NCBI RefSeq assembly: GCF_000188695.1
Contig: NW_004754914.1
Coordinates: 734,675 to 752,174, forward strand
DNA length: 17,500 nt
DNA from: Salpingoeca rosetta
Lineage: Eukaryota; Opisthokonta; Choanoflagellata; Craspedida; Salpingoecidae
Direction of reading: 5' to 3'
The translations under genes and the position numbers were made by a program. Below, piece after piece: positions 7,492 through 17,500 of the stretch. Positions within the stretch are counted from its first letter, which is position 1. Each line of letters starts with the position of its first letter. The notes under the pieces are model-generated. The model ran no database searches. It had not been told where the DNA came from and saw nothing but the letters and a program-made list of their open reading frames with translations.

Positions 7492-7624
7492 TGCTGCCGC
7501 CCTTGATGTTGTCGTTTTGGTGGGTTGTTGCTGTGTCAGCTTTGGACTCAAGAGGGTGGAGCTTTGGCACGCTGGCAACCAGGTTCATGTGCTGCCTGGA
7601 TGCCTGGCTGTGGTGCGGTCCCCA

Positions 7625-7873
7625 TCACCACACGATGCAAAGACCTTTGGATAGTGTGTGCTGCAGCAATGCTGTGATCCGTTCTGTTCCTTTCGGCTCT
7701 GGCTGGTGTGCTGGTGTGTCATCTCTGTGTCGCTGCAGCAACGGCACCGCTTGGCTGGCCACTTGTTGTGTTACTGTGGCATTGCTGTAGGCAGGGGTTG
7801 TGGTGGGGCGTATGGCAGGAAATTTAGGGAAACGCCGGCCTGCCGGCGGTTGCTCTTTCGTTGCACCCATCAT
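7625..7873 (-). CDS. possible hypothetical protein or first exon (82 codons)
   Basis: ATG-started minus-strand frame (tandem ATGs at 7873 and 7870) with protein-like composition: Pro/Thr-rich start (PPAGRRFPKFPAIRP), then polar sequence (QAVPLLQRHRDDTPAHQPEP) and ITALLQHTLSK near the end. Third-position GC is about 57 percent, only slightly above background. Weak internal donors exist, so the exon could end earlier. No domain is recognised. It could equally be chance. Confidence 0.22.
   Translation of the reverse strand: MMGATKEQPPAGRRFPKFPAIRPTTTPAYSNATVTQQVASQAVPLLQRHRDDTPAHQPEPKGTERITALLQHTLSKGLCIVW
7833..7848. repeat. 16-bp near-perfect palindrome
   Basis: CGCCGGC (7833-7839) and its exact complement GCCGGCG (7842-7848) are separated by two bases. 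It is GC-only apart from one T and could extrude as a hairpin. It lies inside the low-confidence minus-strand frame at 7625-7873. Confidence 0.7.
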
Positions 7874-8295
7874 CCGCTGGTCTCAAAGAATTACAGGGCA
7901 AACACAAGATTAGAAGAGTAGGGAAGGACAGAGAGGGCAAAGAATATTGTCCTGGCTCTGGTGTGATGCGAGCAGAGCAGCAGCAAGGCAGCAGGATGTT
8001 GTTAGGTTGTTGGTGCTCTCGGGTGCAGGGGTGCTCTTCTTGTATGGCGGGTCGGTGGGTTGTGGATGTTTACATAATAATTTGCGTCATGGTCATGCTC
8101 GAGCACAACCCAAAGTTTCTTGCCTCAAAACAACAACGACAGCAACCAAGCCACAACAACCACACGGCATTGGGTGACGCGGGTGGCGATGTCTCGTCTT
8201 CTCGTTGTTGATGCTTTCACCAATATTCGTTTGCACCCGCGCAGTATTCACCAGCCAATGCTTCATGACCAAAGAAGGCAACAGAGGCTAAATTA
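7874..8295. other. no gene resolved
   Basis: Neither strand has a frame with convincing start, splice sites and composition. On the plus strand 7947-8050 is open with a short hydrophobic stretch (LSGAGVLFLYGG), but codon use is not distinctive. AT-rich sequence at 8285-8302 (TAAATTATTAAAT) could be a core promoter element for the plus-strand bZIP-like gene. Confidence 0.4.
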
Positions 8296-8556
8296 TTAAA
8301 TGCGGGGCATATTGGACGCACACATTGCCAAGCTCGTCTTTCTGCTGTTCTATTTCCACAGCCACACAAGCACACAGAAGCAGACCATCAAACCCCGCCG
8401 TTCGGCTGCACCACCCGCCTCCGCATGCTGGCTTTCGTCCTGACATCCTTGACACCACTTCCTTGCTTGCTGCTGTCCCGTTCGTCTGCATCAACGTTGC
8501 GTCGCGCAACCTGACCAGTTGCTGCGCCCCTCTTTCCTACCAACCGCACGCACGCA
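8296..8556 (-). CDS. candidate 3' exons of a minus-strand gene (about 8556-8394 and 8349-8296)
   Basis: A frame with about two-thirds GC in third positions runs to GGC GGG|GTTTGA (exon end 8394) and includes VARRNVDADERDSSKQGSG and KASMRRRVVQPNGG. A 44-nt intron with a TCTGCTTCTGTGTGCTTG tract ends GAAATAG. The last exon gives 17 residues (SRKTSLAMCASNMPRI) to TAA at 8298-8296. Phases agree (0/0). The donor is weak, and the same DNA may instead be the 5' leader of the plus-strand bZIP-like gene. No family is recognised. Confidence 0.28.
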
Positions 8557-8708
8557 CAGCACAGCAAGCGATCCCACAAACTTTCCTTTCTTGCACTGCT
8601 GATCAAACACAACACCGCAACGCACAACAAACACGGCAGCAACGGCAGGAGAGCGCGCACTGCATCGTGGCGGAGATGGTGTTTGACCCAAGCCATTTCT
8701 TTCCCGAC

Positions 8709-8748
8709 CTCAAGTACTCAAGTACTCAAGTGCTCAAGTGCTCAAGTG
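8709..8748. repeat. 8-bp tandem repeat CTCAAGTR, 5 copies
   Basis: Five head-to-tail units: two CTCAAGTA, then three CTCAAGTG, with a partial sixth (CTTA). It lies 213 bp upstream of the bZIP-like ATG, in that gene's leader or promoter. The three CTCAAGTG copies contain TCAAGTG, the known core of NK2-class homeodomain sites; any regulatory role is inference. Confidence 0.9.
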
Positions 8749-8961
8749 CTTACCTGCTGCTCCGCCGCGCACTACCCGTCCTCATCGCATTCTCAACAAA
8801 GCAAACGTCCTAACGTCCAGAGAAGCCAAGCCGTCGAGCACATCAAGAGACCAAGCTCAAGAGCGCTAGAGCGGAACAGGAAGGCAGATAACACGGAGGA
8901 ACGTGTCTCGCGCATTCCACAAACAGACAAACGGACAGACAACAACAACTGTACCAGCACC

Positions 8962-10269
8962 ATGGACATTCCAACACCAGCATCGGGGGGCATCCCGACC
9001 TACCACGCATACCTAGATGGCCTTGTCCACCAAACCCGCACCCTCACCAAGCCCACCGTCCACCACACCGTCCACCGTGCGAGCCGCACAAGCCGCCCCG
9101 CAGACCTCGACCTCAGCACTATCCCCTTCATGCCAAGCATGTGCAGCGGTAACAACATGTGCAGCGGCAGCAGCGACCATGTATTCTCACCGCGCTTTGC
9201 AGCCTCCCCGCCAAACATGGGCAACCAACAGAAGCAAAGCAGCAGCAGCAGCGACTACTCGCAGCTGTACGCAGAGCATTCCCCGTCCCTTTGCCTGCAT
9301 GCAACCGAGCCAGCCTCGCCATTGCTGCCAACAGCACCCGCCTTTTCCACACTCAAGAACACGGCAGCCCTGAACAGCGCCTTTGGCATCAACACCGATA
9401 GCGCACCGGCTGCACCCCACCTCCGCCTTAAAAGCACAACCGACAGCATTTTCCACTTTGACGATGCCTTCCCCACAACGGCGGCACACAACGATGCCAT
9501 CAGTGTCAGCGCCGCCAACCCCTCGCAGAACCAGGGCAACCATGTCCGCGGTGTTGATGCAGACTTCCTGCCCGGGTTTGAAGCAGGTGTCAGCGCCAGC
9601 GTTGCGGAGCTGCTGAGCCATACACATGCAGATGCAGACCAGGTGCTTGACGCAGCCGTGGAATCCTTCCTCTCCTCCTTTTCCTCCTCCTCATTGCCAC
9701 AACCACAGCGGCAGCCGTCTGTGGCGTCATCGGCATCAACATTGTCTGCTATGTCCTTGTCGTCCGACGACAGCGACTGTGAGGAGCCCATCACTCGGCA
9801 GCTCATGCCGCATGCAAGCTCTTCCTCCACCTCCTCCACCTCCTTATCGTCCTCATCACCAGCGCATCGTCGCAAGAGCAAGCGGGCACAGTACAATCGC
9901 AGCAACAAGGGCAATATCAACAGCAGCAGCAGCGTGCGTGCCAAGGGCACAGCAAGCACGATGATGCGCGGGCGCAGTGCCATCAACAAGCGGTGTGTGC
10001 TTGAGAACGGCGAGATCGACCATGAGAAGCTGGGGCGCACGCGAGAGATTGCGCGCCGCAGCTACTGGCGCCGTCGCAAGCGCGAATTGAAGAGCCGGCA
10101 AGGCGTGCGCCAGCGCCTGACGCTGCTGAACAAGTCCAAGGAGGTGCTTGTGCAAAAGCGACAGCAGCTGTTGAACGAACGGCAGGCACTGCTGGACCAC
10201 GTGCGACAGAACCTCCCCACCGTCCTCCCCATGGATCCCAACGGCGAATATTCGCTGTCCCCGTTCTGA
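8962..10269 (+). CDS. bZIP-like transcription factor, degenerate basic region (435 aa)
   Basis: The ATG at 8962 has ideal context (ACCATGG) and is the first in-frame ATG. Residues 1-300 are Ser/Ala/Pro/His-rich and probably disordered, with possible activation segments (FHFDDAFP, DADFLPGFEAGV) and a run SLSSDDSDCEEP. Residues about 311-350 are basic. The C-terminal domain has a basic region (RTREIARRSYWRRRKRELKS, about 359-378), then leucines at 389, 396, 403 and 410 in perfect heptads with Val382 one step before. The hallmark N-x7-R of bZIPs is Thr360-x7-Tyr368 here, so both invariant contacts are replaced, and the heptad leucines are four residues out of the usual register. It probably acts in the nucleus; DNA binding is not assured. 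The last 18 residues (ending EYSLSPF) follow the zipper. Single-exon gene. Confidence 0.75.
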   Translation: MDIPTPASGGIPTYHAYLDGLVHQTRTLTKPTVHHTVHRASRTSRPADLDLSTIPFMPSMCSGNNMCSGSSDHVFSPRFAASPPNMGNQQKQSSSSSDYSQLYAEHSPSLCLHATEPASPLLPTAPAFSTLKNTAALNSAFGINTDSAPAAPHLRLKSTTDSIFHFDDAFPTTAAHNDAISVSAANPSQNQGNHVRGVDADFLPGFEAGVSASVAELLSHTHADADQVLDAAVESFLSSFSSSSLPQPQRQPSVASSASTLSAMSLSSDDSDCEEPITRQLMPHASSSSTSSTSLSSSSPAHRRKSKRAQYNRSNKGNINSSSSVRAKGTASTMMRGRSAINKRCVLENGEIDHEKLGRTREIARRSYWRRRKRELKSRQGVRQRLTLLNKSKEVLVQKRQQLLNERQALLDHVRQNLPTVLPMDPNGEYSLSPF

Positions 10270-11055
10270 ATTGCCTGTGCTGTGGAGCTGTTCCCTCACC
10301 TAAGACACTTGTTGCTGAATGAATGACACGAATGGCTGCTGTTATTCTTGTGCTGATGAAGCCTGCGCTTGGGTGCTGTAATGATTAACCCCTATCGTCA
10401 TGATTGTCATGTCATCAACTTCTTCTTGATCTTCTGTTTTCTTCTGCTTTCTGTACTTGTGTGTCTTGGATGAACGTTGGCATGTTTATGTTTTGTATAC
10501 GCCCACCCCTCAGGACACTGCTTGTGCCTGTATCTGTTCTACCATTCAACTCCCTTCACGTGTCATCGTCATGTGGTACACCTGCTGTCGTTGACTGTTT
10601 TGTCCATTCTGTTGGCCGCTCGATGTGGCGATTCACGAACAAAGTTTAGATGTTCAACGCGTTCTTTCCTCGACAAGAAAAGGGGAAAAAATACATCACC
10701 ATCATCACGGAAGTTCACAATGGTGACAAGCATGCGTGGGAACGAAGCGAGTCAAGAGTTCAAGATGACGAAGGTTTGGACAGAAGACACTTACAGTGTG
10801 TGTGCATGAAGGTGCCGATGTGTGATTTTGTGAGGTCTTGCGCGCAAGCATCGACACGCTCAGTGTGACCAGGTGCCAATCTATGTTGTTTGGTTGGTCA
10901 TTCCAAGAGCCAAAGCGTCTGCAATGGCGCTATCCATCCCTGCAGAGCATGTCAAATTGCGCTCTTGTAAGGCACCATTTGTAAATGAGTATCTTTATGA
11001 GTGCTTGAGTGGGTGCGTGGTGTGGCGGGTCCGTCATCGAGTTTGAGAGACAGAG
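10270..11055. other. 3' flank of the bZIP-like gene and convergent intergenic region; one tiny ORF
   Basis: Mostly T-rich sequence without AATAAA. A 29-codon plus-strand frame at 10720-10809 (MVTSMRGNEASQEFK) has coding-like codons (ATG, AAG, GAG, TTC), but no known relative or splice context. A minus-strand CATAAA hexamer near 11000 could serve the convergent F-box/WD40 gene. Confidence 0.4.
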
Positions 11056-11059
<4 letters not shown>

Positions 11060-11153
<94 letters not shown>

Positions 11154-11159
11154 CGCGTG
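11060..11159. repeat. (TG)n microsatellite
   Basis: About 45 uninterrupted TG units to 11149, then TGCG variants. Located between the two convergent genes, about 255 bp beyond the stop of the minus-strand F-box/WD40 gene. Confidence 0.95.
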
Positions 11160-11376
11160 TTGTTACGCTGTGGCCCATCGCCTCAGTCTTCCCTTCTTCT
11201 TCATCACGCCCATCGTGTTACCTTCGGTTGTACACAAGACCTTGATGCACAAATGACAGAACCTTTACTACATCTTGTACGTGTGATGTCAAAGCAGCAT
11301 TCAGGCAAGACAAAGTGTTCGTTGGTCGCTCATGTGTGCATGCTTGTGCAGTGCGCCTGTGTGTCTCAATCGTGCA

Positions 11377-11398
11377 ACACACACACACACACACACAC
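11377..11398. repeat. (AC)11 microsatellite
   Basis: Eleven AC units starting 17 bp past the stop codon of the F-box/WD40 gene, so in its 3' UTR. Confidence 0.9.
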
Positions 11399-11414
11399 GC
11401 CACACGTGCAGTTG

Positions 11415-17181
<5,767 letters not shown>

Positions 17182-17500
17182 CCCGGCAGGTACGCTTGCG
17201 TGTTGCGACTGCAGCAGTCGTGGGAAGAGAGAAAGAGGATAGGTGGGGGGTGGGGGAAGAATCAAGTTCTGAATGCCAAACACGGTGCTGGTCCTGTTCA
17301 GGAGTAACTGGTGGTGGAAGGATAGAGGGATGGAAGGATGCAGCAGCGCTCCAACGCCCATCAACAACGCCAACCACAGGGTTTGGCGGCTGGTTGGTTG
17401 GGGTTTGTGTTGTTTGTTGGTTGGGGTTGCTTGCAGGCAAATTAATTAGCTTACTTAAATGCCAGGAGATCATTTGTGCTATATGTAGCATGAGATTTTT
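17182..17500 (-). promoter_or_regulatory. upstream region of the F-box/WD40 gene, possible leader intron
   Basis: On the minus strand a pyrimidine tract (CCTATCCTCTTTCTCTCTTCCC) leads to CTGCTGCAG at about 17205, a strong acceptor just before the ATG at 17181; the first exon may therefore be noncoding and further upstream. A TATA-like CTACATATAGC lies near 17488-17478, but its use is unproven. The plus strand has iterated GGTTGGTTGGGG between 17388 and 17430. Confidence 0.4.

Noticed and set aside
8683..8961. N-terminal extension of the bZIP-like frame
   Set aside because: No ATG in this part; it translates the CTCAAGTR repeat and leader sequence.

Overview
This window looks like nuclear DNA of an intron-bearing unicellular eukaryote. 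It has spliced genes with GT-AG introns, Kozak-type starts, codons favouring G or C in third position, glutamine/serine/histidine-rich protein segments, and long dinucleotide microsatellites that sit mainly in introns and leaders. There are no operons, Shine-Dalgarno sites or tRNA/rRNA genes. The FBXW10-type F-box/WD40 protein and the overall style would suit a unicellular relative of animals such as a choanoflagellate. That placement is an inference from style and was not tested.

Layout. Positions 1-1029 (minus): the first four exons, rebuilt with matching phases, of a gene that runs off the left edge; its protein is not recognised. It is divergent from a plus-strand gene (1665-2807) for a membrane-anchored, glycosyltransferase-like protein with a His/Gln-rich stem; the roughly 635 bp between the two start codons should hold both promoters. 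Downstream lie a 49-bp tandem repeat and a perfect inverted repeat. Positions 3300-8700 are intron-dense and only partly resolved. The best pieces are the 3' part of a minus-strand gene for a probable single-pass membrane protein (4657-5107), a minus-strand 3' end with a clear 74-nt intron (5880-6093), a possible small plus-strand membrane protein (7327-7491) and several low-confidence exons.

Positions 8962-10269 (plus) encode a serine-rich protein ending in a bZIP-like basic region and leucine zipper, with an unusual tandem 8-bp motif in its leader. Positions 11415-17181 (minus) hold a large two-exon gene for an F-box/WD40 protein that resembles animal FBXW10 along its whole architecture; its single coding intron falls at the end of the F-box and is largely microsatellite, including a (CT)n run that serves as the polypyrimidine tract.

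The genes appear functionally independent: a Golgi/ER-type enzyme, a transcription-factor-like protein, a ubiquitin-ligase substrate adaptor and unknowns. I found no defence system, mobile element or gene cluster. The points most worth checking are the degenerate bZIP, the microsatellite-built introns, the very short 44-nt introns and the unresolved membrane-protein gene.
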